Shown here: one piece after another, positions 15,827 to 25,101 of the stretch
How positions within the stretch are numbered: position 1 is the first letter of the stretch
Layout: every line of letters starts with the position of its first letter
Assembly (NCBI GenBank): GCA_024998625.1
Contig: JACOEL010000014.1
Span: 1-64,000 of the forward strand
DNA: 64,000 bases
Source: Nitrospira sp.
GTDB taxonomy: Bacteria > Nitrospirota > Nitrospiria > Nitrospirales > Nitrospiraceae
Reading direction: 5' to 3'
The notes under the pieces: model-generated
Told to the model about the DNA's origin: nothing
Seen by the model: the letters and a program-made list of their open reading frames with translations, nothing else
The model's database searches: none
Program-made: the position numbers and the translations under genes

Positions 15827-17278
15827 ATGCGAAAAGCGAAAATCGTCTGTACCATCGGTCCGGCGAGCGATGGCGCCGTTGTGCTTGAGCAGCTCATTCG
15901 AAGCGGCATGGATGCGGCCCGTTTGAATTTTTCTCATGGCACGCACGACTCGCATGGGCGAGCGATTAAGACGATTCGCGACACGGCCGATCGGCACGGG
16001 GCGGCGATTGCGATCATCCAGGACCTGCAAGGGCCGCGCATTCGCGTCGGCGAAATCGACGGCACGCTGGAGCTCAGCGCCGGTCAGCGAGTTCGGCTGA
16101 GGACGATGTCCCTGCGATCCGGCGGGCAGATCGGTGCCCGGACGGTGCTCGCCGCGGGTACAGTGCAGGATATCCCTGTCACCTATCAGGCGCTGACCAG
16201 GGACATTCGCCCCGGGGCCAAAATACTGATCGACGATGGTCTGGTGGAATTGACGGCGGATCGAATCGTCGATGGTACAGTAGAGTGTACCGTGGTGGCA
16301 GGCGGGCGCGTGACCTCTCATAAGGGGATGAATCTGCCCGGCACGGTCGTGAGCGCTCCGACCCTGACGGAAAAAGACCGGGAAGATGTGCGTTTCGGCG
16401 TGGCGCAGGGCGTGGACTATATCGCGTTATCCTTTGTCCGTGGAGCGCAAGACATCCTGGCCGCCAAGGAATTGATTGCCGCATGCGGCGGCGACGTGCC
16501 GGTGATCGCGAAGATCGAGCGGCAGGAGGCCGTCACGGACCTGGAGGCCATTCTTGTTCACGCCGACGGAGTGATGGTGGCGCGGGGCGACTTGGGCGTC
16601 GAGTTGGGGCCGGAAGCCGTGCCGGTGCTGCAGAAGCGCATCATTGCGACGGCCAATCGCCAACGACGGCTGGTGATCACTGCGACGCAGATGCTCGAGT
16701 CCATGACACAACATCTGCGGCCGACCAGGGCGGAAGCGTCGGATGTGGCCAATGCCGTGTTCGATGGCACCGATGCCGTGATGCTCTCCGCGGAAACGGC
16801 CGTCGGCCATTACCCGGTGGAAGTCGTGCAAGTGATGGATCGGATCATCCGGGCGGCCGAAGTCGAAACGGGGCCCTGTTTTGTCCGTCGCTCGCAGGGC
16901 GAGCAGGGGCAAGACTCCATTCCGGAAGCCATCTCGCTCTCGGCCTACTCGGCTGCTGCGACGATCGGCGCGAGCGCGATCGTCGCCTTCAGTGAACGGG
17001 GGACGACAGCCCGGCTGGTCTCGAAGCAACGTCCGGTTGCGCCGATCATCGGGTTGACGCCGTTCGAGACGGTCCGCCGGCAGATGGCGTTGTATTGGGG
17101 GGTCCTTCCCCACACCGTGCCACAGATTCCGACGACCGATGAGCGGGTCAACGAGGCTGAGCGGCGCTTGAAGGCCGAGGGACTGGCACGGAGCGGACAA
17201 CGTATCGTCATTTTGTCCGGCACCAGAATCGGGCAACCGGGCGGGACGAATCTGATGAAATTGCATGAGGTGGTCTAA
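15827..17278 (+). CDS. pyk: pyruvate kinase
   Basis: This 483-residue enzyme catalyses phosphoenolpyruvate plus ADP to pyruvate plus ATP. Signatures include RKAKIVCTIGPASDG, GMDAARLNFSHGTH, QDLQGPRIRVG, the active-site segment VIAKIERQEAV, GVMVARGDLGVELG, ATQMLESM, RPTRAEASDVANAVFDGTDA and SAETAVGHYPVE. The C-terminal allosteric domain is complete. ATG 15827 is chosen because the protein starts right at the first conserved strand; the longer frame upstream shows no family similarity. It heads a close run with the exported protein and HAD gene downstream. Confidence 0.96.
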   Translation: MRKAKIVCTIGPASDGAVVLEQLIRSGMDAARLNFSHGTHDSHGRAIKTIRDTADRHGAAIAIIQDLQGPRIRVGEIDGTLELSAGQRVRLRTMSLRSGGQIGARTVLAAGTVQDIPVTYQALTRDIRPGAKILIDDGLVELTADRIVDGTVECTVVAGGRVTSHKGMNLPGTVVSAPTLTEKDREDVRFGVAQGVDYIALSFVRGAQDILAAKELIAACGGDVPVIAKIERQEAVTDLEAILVHADGVMVARGDLGVELGPEAVPVLQKRIIATANRQRRLVITATQMLESMTQHLRPTRAEASDVANAVFDGTDAVMLSAETAVGHYPVEVVQVMDRIIRAAEVETGPCFVRRSQGEQGQDSIPEAISLSAYSAAATIGASAIVAFSERGTTARLVSKQRPVAPIIGLTPFETVRRQMALYWGVLPHTVPQIPTTDERVNEAERRLKAEGLARSGQRIVILSGTRIGQPGGTNLMKLHEVV

Positions 17279-17282
17279 TCGC

Positions 17283-17846
17283 ATGAACAGTTCACGGCGC
17301 AGCCTGTTCATCACGATCATAGCGGCGGTTCTTTTGTTGTCGGCCGCTGTGACTTCGGGCTTGGCTCAAACCAATGCGGTGTCGCATTCTCCGGCGAAGG
17401 TGGTGGAGAAATACTTTGCCCTCGACAATAAGGGGGTGCGGCTGGATGCCGGCTCCTTCGAGGCGGTGGCGGGCCTCGTGGATTGGAAGGAGGAGCCGGC
17501 GTGGGGCAAAGTCATCGTCATCAACGGCTTCACGGTGCCGGATGATTTTCGCCAGTGGGAGATCGTGAGCAGGTTGGAGGTGTTGGTGCCGGTGGAATTT
17601 CATGTGCTGGGCGTCATGTACCTGGATACAGCCGGGTTTGTGCCGGAACCGAGTATGGAACAAGTGCGTGTCCGCGTGAAGGTGCAGGGGGCGCGCTGGA
17701 AGATCATGGAGCCGATTCTCCCGCCCCATGTCGGCCAGAAGCGGATGTTGAGTTTTGTCCGACAGGCCTTGCTGGACGAGAAGGACGGAGTGCGCCACGA
17801 GTCGTTGGCGGCCTTGCAGGCCGAGTTGCGAAAGGCACGAGAATGA
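17283..17846 (+). CDS. exported protein of unknown function
   Basis: This 187-residue protein has a clear signal peptide (SLFITIIAAVLLLSAAVTSG, cleavage near LAQTNA). The mature part (HSPAKVVEKYFALDNKGVRL, WEIVSRLEVLVPVEFHVLGV, VRVRVKVQGARWKIMEPILP) has the look of an NTF2-like fold: KYFALDxxG followed by curved strands ending in a WKI strand. It starts 4 bp after pyk and its TGA overlaps the next ATG, so it is in the pyk-gph-M16 operon. Role unknown. Confidence 0.75.
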   Translation: MNSSRRSLFITIIAAVLLLSAAVTSGLAQTNAVSHSPAKVVEKYFALDNKGVRLDAGSFEAVAGLVDWKEEPAWGKVIVINGFTVPDDFRQWEIVSRLEVLVPVEFHVLGVMYLDTAGFVPEPSMEQVRVRVKVQGARWKIMEPILPPHVGQKRMLSFVRQALLDEKDGVRHESLAALQAELRKARE

Positions 17847-18493
17847 CGAAGAAGGCAGAGATCGATTTGCTGATTTTCGACCTCGACGGCACGTTGATCG
17901 AGTCGAAATGGGATATTGCCGACAGCGTCAATTTGACGTTGCGCGATCTGGGTGTGCCGGAGCGTCCGCAGGAGGAAATTTTCGGATTTGTCGGCGACGG
18001 TGTGAAGAAGCTCTTGCGGCTGGCGGTCGGTGAAGGCAACAAGGACTTGTACGATGAAGCGCTCCGGGTCTTTCGCGGACATTATCTGGAACATTGCCTG
18101 GATCGCACCTCGTTTTATCCGGGGATCGACCAGGTCCTCGCCCATTTCTCCGCCAAGCCCAAGGCCGTGGCAACCAATAAGGCAATCGAATATACCAACG
18201 TGATTTTGAAGGGCCTCGGCCCGCAACACTTTGTCTATGTGGTCGGCGGCGACAACGGGTTCGGTCTCAAGCCCGAGCCCGGCATGCTGGTGCACGTGAT
18301 GGAACAACTCGGAGTCGAGAAGGACCGCACGGTGCTGGTCGGCGACAGCACCAACGACATCAACGGCGGTCACAATGCAGGCATCCGGGTCTGTGCGGTG
18401 GGGTATGGCATGGGCAACCGTCAGAAGATGGCCGCCTGTCAGCCCGATTGGTTTATTGAACGACCGGAGGAACTGATGGAGCTTTTCATATGA
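17843..18493 (+). CDS. gph: HAD-family phosphatase, phosphoglycolate phosphatase-like
   Basis: This 216-residue cytoplasmic phosphatase has HAD motif I in LLIFDLDGTLIESKWDIADS, motif II at AVATNKAIEY (Thr), Lys near GLKPEPGM and motif III/IV in VLVGDSTNDINGGHNAGI. The helical cap (residues about 20-85) is of the Gph/PGP type. 2-Phosphoglycolate is the usual substrate in this family, but other sugar phosphates are possible. Its ATG overlaps the upstream stop (ATGA) and its stop overlaps the downstream ATG, so it is translationally coupled on both sides. Confidence 0.85.
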   Translation: MTKKAEIDLLIFDLDGTLIESKWDIADSVNLTLRDLGVPERPQEEIFGFVGDGVKKLLRLAVGEGNKDLYDEALRVFRGHYLEHCLDRTSFYPGIDQVLAHFSAKPKAVATNKAIEYTNVILKGLGPQHFVYVVGGDNGFGLKPEPGMLVHVMEQLGVEKDRTVLVGDSTNDINGGHNAGIRVCAVGYGMGNRQKMAACQPDWFIERPEELMELFI

Positions 18494-20061
18494 TCAGCAT
18501 CACAGGGGCGAGAACAATGGGTGCGCTTATCCTGGCCGGAGTGCTTGCGGCAGCCGTGTCGGGTCAGGCCGGGTCCCCGAGCCTGGCTGACCGAGTCATC
18601 GAGCATAAGCTCGCCAACGGGATGACCGTCTTGATGGTGGAACGGCACCAGACCCCGATCGTCAGCATCAACATGACGTTCGGGGTCGGCGGTGTGAATG
18701 AGCAGGTCGGCCAGACCGGCCTGGCGCATCTATACGAACATATGGCGTTCAAGGGCACGCGGACGGTCGGCACGCGAGATTACGAGCGGGAGCAAGCCGT
18801 CCTGGACGAGTTGGCTAGGGTCGGCACCGAGCTCGATCGGCGAGAACGTGAAGAAGCGGCCCGCGCGCAAATGGAGGGCAAGACCCCGGTTCCCTCAGAG
18901 ACGGTCCAGCAGCTACAGCGACGCTTCAAAGAACTGCAGGAGAAGGCGGGCGAGTATGTGGTGGGCAATGAGATGGCGCTGCTCTATCAGCGTCACGGCG
19001 GCGTCGGTCTCAATGCGTCGACCGGCAAAGACATCACCCGCTACGTCATCAGTTTGCCGGCCAACCGGCTGCCGCTCTGGGCGGCGCTGGAGTCGGACCG
19101 CATGGCGCATCCCGTCTTGCGCGAATTTTATAAGGAGCGGGGCGTGGTGATGGAGGAGCGGCGGCTCCGGACCGACGACAGTCCAAACGGCCTGCTCTAT
19201 GAAACGTTCACCTCCACGGCGTTCCAGGCGCATCAATACGGTGTGCCGACCATCGGCTGGGGATCGGACATCCTGTCCCTCACGCCGGCGGCGACGGAGG
19301 CGTTTTTCAAGACGTATTACGGGCCGAACAATGCGACGGTGGCGATTGTCGGGGACATCAATCCGAAAGAAGTCATTGCGTTGATCGAGCAGACCTTCGG
19401 AAAAATTCCGGCCGCGCCTCCCATTCCGTCCCTGGTGACGGAGGAGCCGCCGCAACGCGGTGAACGGCGCGTCGAAATTGAATTCGACGCGGAGCCAGCG
19501 TTGGCCATCGGCTACCACAAGCCCACCATCGGCCATCCCGACGATTTCGTCTTCGACGTGATCGACGAAGTGCTGACCGAGGGCGTGACGTCCCGGCTCT
19601 ACAGCGCACTCGTGCGCGATAAGCGACTGGCGGCTTCGGTATTGTCCGATACGAATTACCCCGGCGTCCGCGCCCCGAACCTCTTCGTGATTGCGGCGAC
19701 CCCGCTCGCGCCCCATAGCGTGACGGAAGTGGAAACCGCGATTTACGAGGAACTCGATCGGCTGAAGACCGAGCCAATTTCGGCCAAGGAGTTCGAGCGG
19801 GTGCTCAATGGACTCGATGCGGATTTGGTGCGATCCCTGCGTTCGAACAGCGGCCTCGCCTCGCAGTTGGCCTTTTACCAGACCGTGGCCGGTACCTGGC
19901 GGTATGTGCTGAACGCGCGTGACCGGATCGCGGCGGTGACCCCGGCTGATGTGCAGCGGGTGGCGGCCCAGTATTTGACGAAGCCGAACCGGACGGTCGG
20001 TGTCCTGGTCAAGAAGGCGCAAGATAAGAAAATGGCGGCGGCGGGCGAGGTGACCCGATGA
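18490..20061 (+). CDS. M16 family zinc metallopeptidase, catalytic subunit
   Basis: This 523-residue exported peptidase has a signal peptide (GALILAGVLAAAVSGQAG) and the inverted zinc motif HxxEH in GLAHLYEHMAFKGT, with the distal Glu in the ERGVVMEERRLRTDD region. Two M16 domains follow (VAIVGDINPKEVIALIEQTF; ALAIGYHKPTIGHPDDFVFD). A long charged insertion lies between the zinc motif and MALLYQRHGGVGLNAS. It overlaps the preceding gene by ATGA and is followed by an inactive M16 partner, suggesting a periplasmic heterodimer. Confidence 0.92.
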   Translation: MISITGARTMGALILAGVLAAAVSGQAGSPSLADRVIEHKLANGMTVLMVERHQTPIVSINMTFGVGGVNEQVGQTGLAHLYEHMAFKGTRTVGTRDYEREQAVLDELARVGTELDRREREEAARAQMEGKTPVPSETVQQLQRRFKELQEKAGEYVVGNEMALLYQRHGGVGLNASTGKDITRYVISLPANRLPLWAALESDRMAHPVLREFYKERGVVMEERRLRTDDSPNGLLYETFTSTAFQAHQYGVPTIGWGSDILSLTPAATEAFFKTYYGPNNATVAIVGDINPKEVIALIEQTFGKIPAAPPIPSLVTEEPPQRGERRVEIEFDAEPALAIGYHKPTIGHPDDFVFDVIDEVLTEGVTSRLYSALVRDKRLAASVLSDTNYPGVRAPNLFVIAATPLAPHSVTEVETAIYEELDRLKTEPISAKEFERVLNGLDADLVRSLRSNSGLASQLAFYQTVAGTWRYVLNARDRIAAVTPADVQRVAAQYLTKPNRTVGVLVKKAQDKKMAAAGEVTR

Positions 20062-20117
20062 CAAGCGTAAGCCGTACAGCGTCGCTCGTGAAGCGTGAAG
20101 ATGGCGGAGGACGTCGA

Positions 20118-21566
20118 ATGAGAACAGATAGAGGATGGGTGTCGGTCCTGGCGATGGTCTTCCTGATCGTCCTGCAGGCGACGGTCGGATCGGCGGCGGA
20201 CCTGACGTCGAATGACCCTCGCACGATGCGATTCCCGACGGTGGAATTTAATCCGCCGGATGCGGAGCGTGTGGTGCTGGAAAACGGCATGGTGGTCTAT
20301 CTGCTCGAAGATCACGAACTCCCCCTGGTGACCATCAATGCCACGCTCAGAACCGGCAGCTGGCTGGACCCGGCGGACAAGGTTGGACTGGCGGGGATGA
20401 CTGGGGCGGTGATGCGCACTGGTGGTTCGGCCGCAATGTCGCCCGATGAGGTCGATGAAGAGCTCGAACAATTGGCCGCGTCGATGTCCATCGGATTTGC
20501 GAAAGAATCCGGGTCGGCGTCTCTCGATGTGCTGAAGAAAGATCTGAAGCGCGGGCTGCAGATCTTCGCCGATCTGTTGCGACGGCCGGCGTTCGAGCAG
20601 AGCCGGGTGGAGTTGGCGAAATTGCAGGCGCTGGAAGGCATCAGGCGGCGGCAGGACAGTCCCGGCTCGATCGTCGGGCGGGAGTTTGCCAAGCTGCTCT
20701 ACGGCCCGACCCATCCGAGTGCCCGTGAAACCTCCGTTCGTTCGATTGATGCGATTACCCGTGAAGATCTGGTGGCGTTTCATCACCGGACCGTTCATCC
20801 CAACGGCATCATCCTCGGCGTGACCGGCGACTTTGAGAAGGCCGACATGTTGGCCCTGTTGCGCGACGTCTTCGGCGATTGGGCCAAGGGCAACGTGCCC
20901 GCCGTCACGATTCCCGCGGTGTCCGAGACCGATGTCAAGACCGGTCTCGTACGGTTCGTGAACAAGGACACGTCGCAAACGCACCTGCGGGTCGGACATC
21001 TGACCATCAAGGAGACCGATCCCGATTACGTGGCAGTTGCGATCGCCAACGACATCCTGGGCGGCAGCTCGTTCCGCAGCCGGCTCTTCAACGACGTGCG
21101 CACGAAACGCGGCCTGGCCTATTCCGTCGGCAGCGGTCTTCGGGCCAGTGTGTATGACGAAGGCGTCTGGCTCATGCGCGCTGAAACCAAGCTGTCTTCG
21201 ACTCAGGAAGTGGTGAATCGTTTTGTGGCCAACATGGAGCGGATGCGTAATGAACCGGTGACCGACACCGAACTGGAAGAAGCGAAGGAAGCCTATGTGA
21301 ACTCGTTCGTCTTTTCCTTCACCAGCGCGTCGAGCATCGTGGGGCGCTTGATGGATCTGGAATATGACGGGCTGCCGAAAGATTGGCTGCAGCAGATCCG
21401 CGACAAGGTGGTGAAGCTGACGAAAGAGGATATCCAGCGGGCGGCAAAGGCTCATTTTAATCCCGAGCGGCTGCGGATTCTGGCCGTCGGCTCCGGTGAA
21501 GCCCTCTCGAAAGTATTGGCCAGTTTCGGTGAGGTGAAGGAAATTACGCTGGCGCCGGAGAGTTGA
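20118..21566 (+). CDS. M16 family peptidase-like protein, catalytically inactive subunit
   Basis: This 482-residue M16 homologue lacks the HxxEH motif. The corresponding place reads GLAGMTGAVMRTGGSAAMSP, so it probably cannot bind zinc. Other M16 features remain: RVVLENGMVVYLLEDHELPL, GVTGDFEKADMLALLRDVFG, NDVRTKRGLAYSVGSGL. ATG 20118 is preferred over 20058 because it begins a good signal peptide (WVSVLAMVFLIVLQATVG) and follows GGAGG. Active/inactive M16 pairs usually form one complex, so it likely supports the upstream subunit in the periplasm. Confidence 0.9.
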   Translation: MRTDRGWVSVLAMVFLIVLQATVGSAADLTSNDPRTMRFPTVEFNPPDAERVVLENGMVVYLLEDHELPLVTINATLRTGSWLDPADKVGLAGMTGAVMRTGGSAAMSPDEVDEELEQLAASMSIGFAKESGSASLDVLKKDLKRGLQIFADLLRRPAFEQSRVELAKLQALEGIRRRQDSPGSIVGREFAKLLYGPTHPSARETSVRSIDAITREDLVAFHHRTVHPNGIILGVTGDFEKADMLALLRDVFGDWAKGNVPAVTIPAVSETDVKTGLVRFVNKDTSQTHLRVGHLTIKETDPDYVAVAIANDILGGSSFRSRLFNDVRTKRGLAYSVGSGLRASVYDEGVWLMRAETKLSSTQEVVNRFVANMERMRNEPVTDTELEEAKEAYVNSFVFSFTSASSIVGRLMDLEYDGLPKDWLQQIRDKVVKLTKEDIQRAAKAHFNPERLRILAVGSGEALSKVLASFGEVKEITLAPES

Positions 21567-21758
21567 GGGGCGGGCAGATCGAGTGATTCTTTGCTCGCGC
21601 AACACGCGGCATAAGAATGCCCTCGTTGGACGCGCGCAGTCAGAGCCACCACGACCTGCCTGCTGAAGTGGCGAGGTGTAAGACGGTGTTCGTTCGATGC
21701 CTGCCTCGAAGTCTCAGGGGTGGTGGTCGGAAGGGTTGAATCTGGGCCGGAGATTCCT

Positions 21759-22595
21759 ATGCCTCTTGAAGACGAACTCAGCGATATTCTGAAGAAGGCT
21801 CGCAACGGGCAGCAGCGATCGGTTGCCGATGTGGCGCGTGTGAGTGGCTTGTCTGAAGTCGAAGTGAGTGAGCTGGAGCGGGGGCAATCGCCACGGAGTC
21901 GCGAACAGGTCCAGGCTGTTGCCAAGGCGCTCGGGCTGGGGGCGGAATCGCTGGCGCAGGTGGTGGATGGGTGGACCCCTGAGGCGTTCCCTCCGTCTGT
22001 GCCACATGTGGAGACCCTGTTCGGGTCAATCGGCGGGTATGCGGTCAAGGGCTATGTCGTCCATGATCGCGGCGAAGCCGTGCTGGTCGATACGGCGTAC
22101 AACGCAAGCGGAATGTTGGCGCTGTTGGCCCAGCGGAAGCTTCGGTTGCGTGCGGTTTGTCTGACGCACGGTCACTCCGATCATGCCGAGGGAATTGAGG
22201 CTATCCTCAAGACGAGCCCCGTGCCGGTCTACCTCGGCCCTGACGATCTCGATCTTTTGAGCTGGCGGCCATCGCCGCAGCTGTTGCATGTGCCGAAGGG
22301 AGGCGAGACGCTGCAGGTCGGCGGGCTGACGGTGCGGTTCATGCCGACTCCGGGTCATACTCCGGGCGGAGTCTGTTACCGTGTTGAACAGGCCGGTCCC
22401 CCGATCTGTTTTGTGGGGGACACGCTGTTCGCCGGTTCCATCGGTCGCTCCAATCCAGCCGGGCTCTATCAGACCCATCTAGAATCGGTCCGCAAGCAGG
22501 TGTTGACGCTGGCTCCTGACACAAGGCTTTTCCCGGGACATGGACCGGCCACCACGGTTCGTGAAGAGCTACTCCACAATCCGTTCGCCATATAA
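21759..22595 (+). CDS. HTH-fused metallo-beta-lactamase fold hydrolase
   Basis: This 278-residue protein has an XRE-like helix-turn-helix at residues about 8-65 (RSVADVARVSGLSEVEVSEL, ERGQSPRSREQVQAVAKALG). Residues about 85-275 are a glyoxalase II-like domain with zinc motif THGHSDHAEG, PTPGHTPGG, CFVGDTLFAGSIGRS and FPGHGPATT, a full metal-ligand set. The hydrolase domain resembles thioester or persulfide hydrolases. The DNA-binding N-terminus is unusual and could make it a sensor-regulator, or the HTH may be structural. It stands alone, with an S2P gene 15 bp downstream. Confidence 0.88.
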   Translation: MPLEDELSDILKKARNGQQRSVADVARVSGLSEVEVSELERGQSPRSREQVQAVAKALGLGAESLAQVVDGWTPEAFPPSVPHVETLFGSIGGYAVKGYVVHDRGEAVLVDTAYNASGMLALLAQRKLRLRAVCLTHGHSDHAEGIEAILKTSPVPVYLGPDDLDLLSWRPSPQLLHVPKGGETLQVGGLTVRFMPTPGHTPGGVCYRVEQAGPPICFVGDTLFAGSIGRSNPAGLYQTHLESVRKQVLTLAPDTRLFPGHGPATTVREELLHNPFAI

Positions 22596-22610
22596 AGCTG
22601 GAGGCCTGGC

Positions 22611-23570
22611 ATGAACCGTGACGAGTCGGGTGAATACCGGTCTCAGGACGAGCTGCTGCCTCGTTCGCCTGACGAGAGTGCAGAGGACGAATGGGTTGAA
22701 GAAGAGCGTCCGCTCCTCTCCGGGGCCATGTTCCCAGGTCTACTGTTTCTGTTCACCGTGTTTACCGTCCTCTGGGCCGGGGCCTACCAAACCAACACCA
22801 ATCCGCTCGTCGGCCCGTGGAACTTTCTCGTTGATGATCCCGGCTCGTTATGGCTGGGTGTCCCGTTTGCCGCCACCCTGCTGGGTATTCTGGTGACGCA
22901 TGAACTCGGTCACTATGTGTTGTCGCGTATCCACGGCGTGCCGACGTCGCTGCCGCTGTTCGTGCCCGGGTTGCCGCATTTCGTCGGCACGTTCGGTGCT
23001 ATTATCCGTATGCGGGCGCCTTTGACAGATCGCCGGGCCTTGTTCGATATCGGCGTGGCCGGTCCGATTGCCGGGTTTGTGGTGGCGGTCATCGCGTTGG
23101 TGATCGGCCTCCGGCTCTCGACGGTGGTGCCGATTCAAACCAGTTATGGCATGCATCTGGGTGAGCCGCTCCTCCTTCAGTTTGCCTCGTGGGTGGTGAT
23201 CGGCCCGCTCTCTCCCACCGCGGACGTGGTGCTCCATCCGGTCGGGTTTGCCGCCTGGTTCGGGCTCTTCATTACCTCGCTCAACCTGCTTCCGATCGGG
23301 CAGCTCGACGGGGGGCACGTCGCCTATGCGTTATTGGGGGAGCGGCAACGCACTGTGGCGGTCGCTCTCGTGCCGATCCTCATGGTCTTCGGCTGGTTGG
23401 GCTGGAAGGGGTGGTTCGTGTGGGTGGGGCTCGCCGGCATGATGGGCCTGGCCCATCCACCGGTACGGAATCCTCATCGTGAGCTGGGGGGAGCCCGTGT
23501 GTTGGTCGGTTGGTTCGCCCTCGTGATTTTCGTCCTGACCTTCTCCTGGGAGCCGTTCATCTTACGGTAA
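22611..23570 (+). CDS. site-2 protease family (M50) membrane metalloprotease
   Basis: This 319-residue polytopic protein has the zinc motif HELGH in GILVTHELGHYVLSR and the third ligand Asp in NLLPIGQLDGGHVAYAL. There are about seven hydrophobic segments and an acidic cytoplasmic N-terminus of about 45 residues. FVPGLPHFVGTFGAIIRM and FDIGVAGPIAGFVVA are typical of the branch found in plants and bacteria without PDZ domains. Its substrate is unknown; family members cut membrane-bound regulators. It lies 3 bp before another HExxH membrane protein. Confidence 0.9.
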   Translation: MNRDESGEYRSQDELLPRSPDESAEDEWVEEERPLLSGAMFPGLLFLFTVFTVLWAGAYQTNTNPLVGPWNFLVDDPGSLWLGVPFAATLLGILVTHELGHYVLSRIHGVPTSLPLFVPGLPHFVGTFGAIIRMRAPLTDRRALFDIGVAGPIAGFVVAVIALVIGLRLSTVVPIQTSYGMHLGEPLLLQFASWVVIGPLSPTADVVLHPVGFAAWFGLFITSLNLLPIGQLDGGHVAYALLGERQRTVAVALVPILMVFGWLGWKGWFVWVGLAGMMGLAHPPVRNPHRELGGARVLVGWFALVIFVLTFSWEPFILR

Positions 23571-23573
23571 CCG

Positions 23574-24302
23574 ATGCATTGTAAAAAATGCGGATGGGCA
23601 CAGGCCGACGACCAGGTCGAGTGTGTTCGTTGCGGAATTATTTTCGCGAAACTCGCCAACGCGCCACGGCTGCATTCAGCCGTTCAGCCGCATCGACCTG
23701 TTCAACGATCAGCGGGACTGAGGTTGGCCGGGGAGTGGCTGCTGACGACGGAGGAGTCGGTCAATCCGTTCCACTTCGCCGGGCGGGTGCTGGTGTTTCT
23801 ATTACTGGCCCTGTGGGGCTGGCGATTCATGACCACGCCGCTCGAGATCAACTACACGGGCGAATCGTTTTTGCATCTGGTCAATCTGCCGTTTCATGAA
23901 GCAGGTCATCTGCTCTTCATGCCCTTCGGGCGCTTCCTGACCATCCTCGGCGGCAGTCTCGGACAGATCCTGATGCCGCTGGTGTGCCTGGCCACGTTTC
24001 TCGTCAAAACACGCGATCCATTTGGCGGATCGGTCGCGCTCTGGTGGACGGCCGAGAACTTTATGGATGTGGCACCCTATATCAACGATGCCCGCGCGAT
24101 GGATCTGCTGTTACTCGGCGGGTTCACCGGCAAGGAAGTCGATGCGCACGACTGGAACAATCTCCTCACCATGCTCGGCTGGTTGCAGTATGACCATGGT
24201 CTGGCGAAGCTGTCGCACGGCATCGGGACGGTGTTGATGCTACTTGCGCTGGCCTGGGGCGCGATACTCCTGCGTCGACAATACCGCCGGCTGGACTGGT
24301 AA
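23574..24302 (+). CDS. membrane protein with zinc ribbon and HEAGH motif
   Basis: This 242-residue protein begins with a four-Cys zinc ribbon (MHCKKCGWAQADDQVECVRC). After a linker, transmembrane segments surround LVNLPFHEAGHLLFMPFG, a metallopeptidase-like HExxH motif, then GGSLGQILMPLVCL. A later cytoplasmic part has TAENFMDVAPYINDARAMDL. The arrangement suggests an intramembrane zinc peptidase unlike M50 in sequence. It starts 3 bp after the site-2 protease gene, so the two are probably co-expressed. Confidence 0.75.
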   Translation: MHCKKCGWAQADDQVECVRCGIIFAKLANAPRLHSAVQPHRPVQRSAGLRLAGEWLLTTEESVNPFHFAGRVLVFLLLALWGWRFMTTPLEINYTGESFLHLVNLPFHEAGHLLFMPFGRFLTILGGSLGQILMPLVCLATFLVKTRDPFGGSVALWWTAENFMDVAPYINDARAMDLLLLGGFTGKEVDAHDWNNLLTMLGWLQYDHGLAKLSHGIGTVLMLLALAWGAILLRRQYRRLDW

Positions 24303-24363
24303 CCCTCCCGACTCATCGCGCTCTCCTTGAAAAGATCCGACACATCGGGCAGACTGCCGGACT

Positions 24364-24846
24364 ATGCGTACCTTGGCGTCGCTCTGCCGCATCGCTGCTG
24401 TTCCGATCTTACTCGGGATCGGTTTCATCGCGGGTCAGGTCCATGCCGAGGAGGGCGCGGCACGGTTCGTCTTGATGCTGGACGGCGAGGCGGTGAAAGA
24501 TTTGGCGAGTGGGCTGGTGTGGGAGCGCGAACCGGATTACCTGTTTGACGTATGGGATCGCTCAGTTGCCCGATGCGCCACGAAAACCGTCGGCGGGCGG
24601 CAGGGCTGGCGCGCCCCGAGCATCGACGAAATCAAGACGCTGGTCGATCCCGACCAGCAAGATCCTTCGTTGCCCGCGGGTCATCCATTTCGCAATATCC
24701 GCTCCGGCATCTACTGGACGGCCACACCCCATCCCAAGGATGACATCGTGGCCTGGCAGCAAAGTTTCTTCTCCGGCCAGGCCGTGACTGATCAGAAATC
24801 CGGCATGCGCCGTCTCTGGTGTGTGCTGGGAGACGCGCGCAAGTAA
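24364..24846 (+). CDS. exported DUF1566-type protein
   Basis: This 160-residue protein has a signal peptide (AAVPILLGIGFIAGQVHAEE) and the DUF1566/Lcl C-terminal fold: VKDLASGLVWERE, GGRQGWRAPSIDEIKTLVDP, FRNIRSGIYWTATPHP and MRRLWCVLGD. DUF1566 domains are found in surface and secreted proteins and are related to C-type-lectin-like folds. No binding partner is known. It stands alone between the membrane proteases and the Hyf-like operon. Confidence 0.8.
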   Translation: MRTLASLCRIAAVPILLGIGFIAGQVHAEEGAARFVLMLDGEAVKDLASGLVWEREPDYLFDVWDRSVARCATKTVGGRQGWRAPSIDEIKTLVDPDQQDPSLPAGHPFRNIRSGIYWTATPHPKDDIVAWQQSFFSGQAVTDQKSGMRRLWCVLGDARK

Positions 24847-25101
24847 CGCCTTGCCGACTCTTCTCACGCCCTTCCACAAGCTGTGACAGTTCTCCGCACA
24901 TATTCCTACAGACGGGATGTCTGCGAGCGATGGCGCAGCGTTCGACTGTCGTGCGCAAGTTGCGTCGAACGACGGAAGGTGATACATGAGTAAATAAGAC
25001 GACGGGTTTCTTCCGTACTTTGACAAATGCAAGAGCTGACGTATCTCTTGAGTAAGTGGTGAGCATCGCGATGCTGCGCGTGGGTAGAGGGTAGTGTCGT
25101 G

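Noticed and set aside
16427-17320. Minus-strand open frame opposite pyruvate kinase
   Set aside because: Composition is that of an antisense frame; the plus-strand gene is unmistakable.
19875-21605. Minus-strand open frame of 576 codons
   Set aside because: Entirely antisense to the M16 peptidase genes, rich in His/Arg/Gln as expected for a GC-rich shadow frame.
24850-25100. Sigma-54 promoter before the Hyf-like operon
   Set aside because: A TGGCGC stretch occurs but the matching TTGC element is absent at the right spacing.
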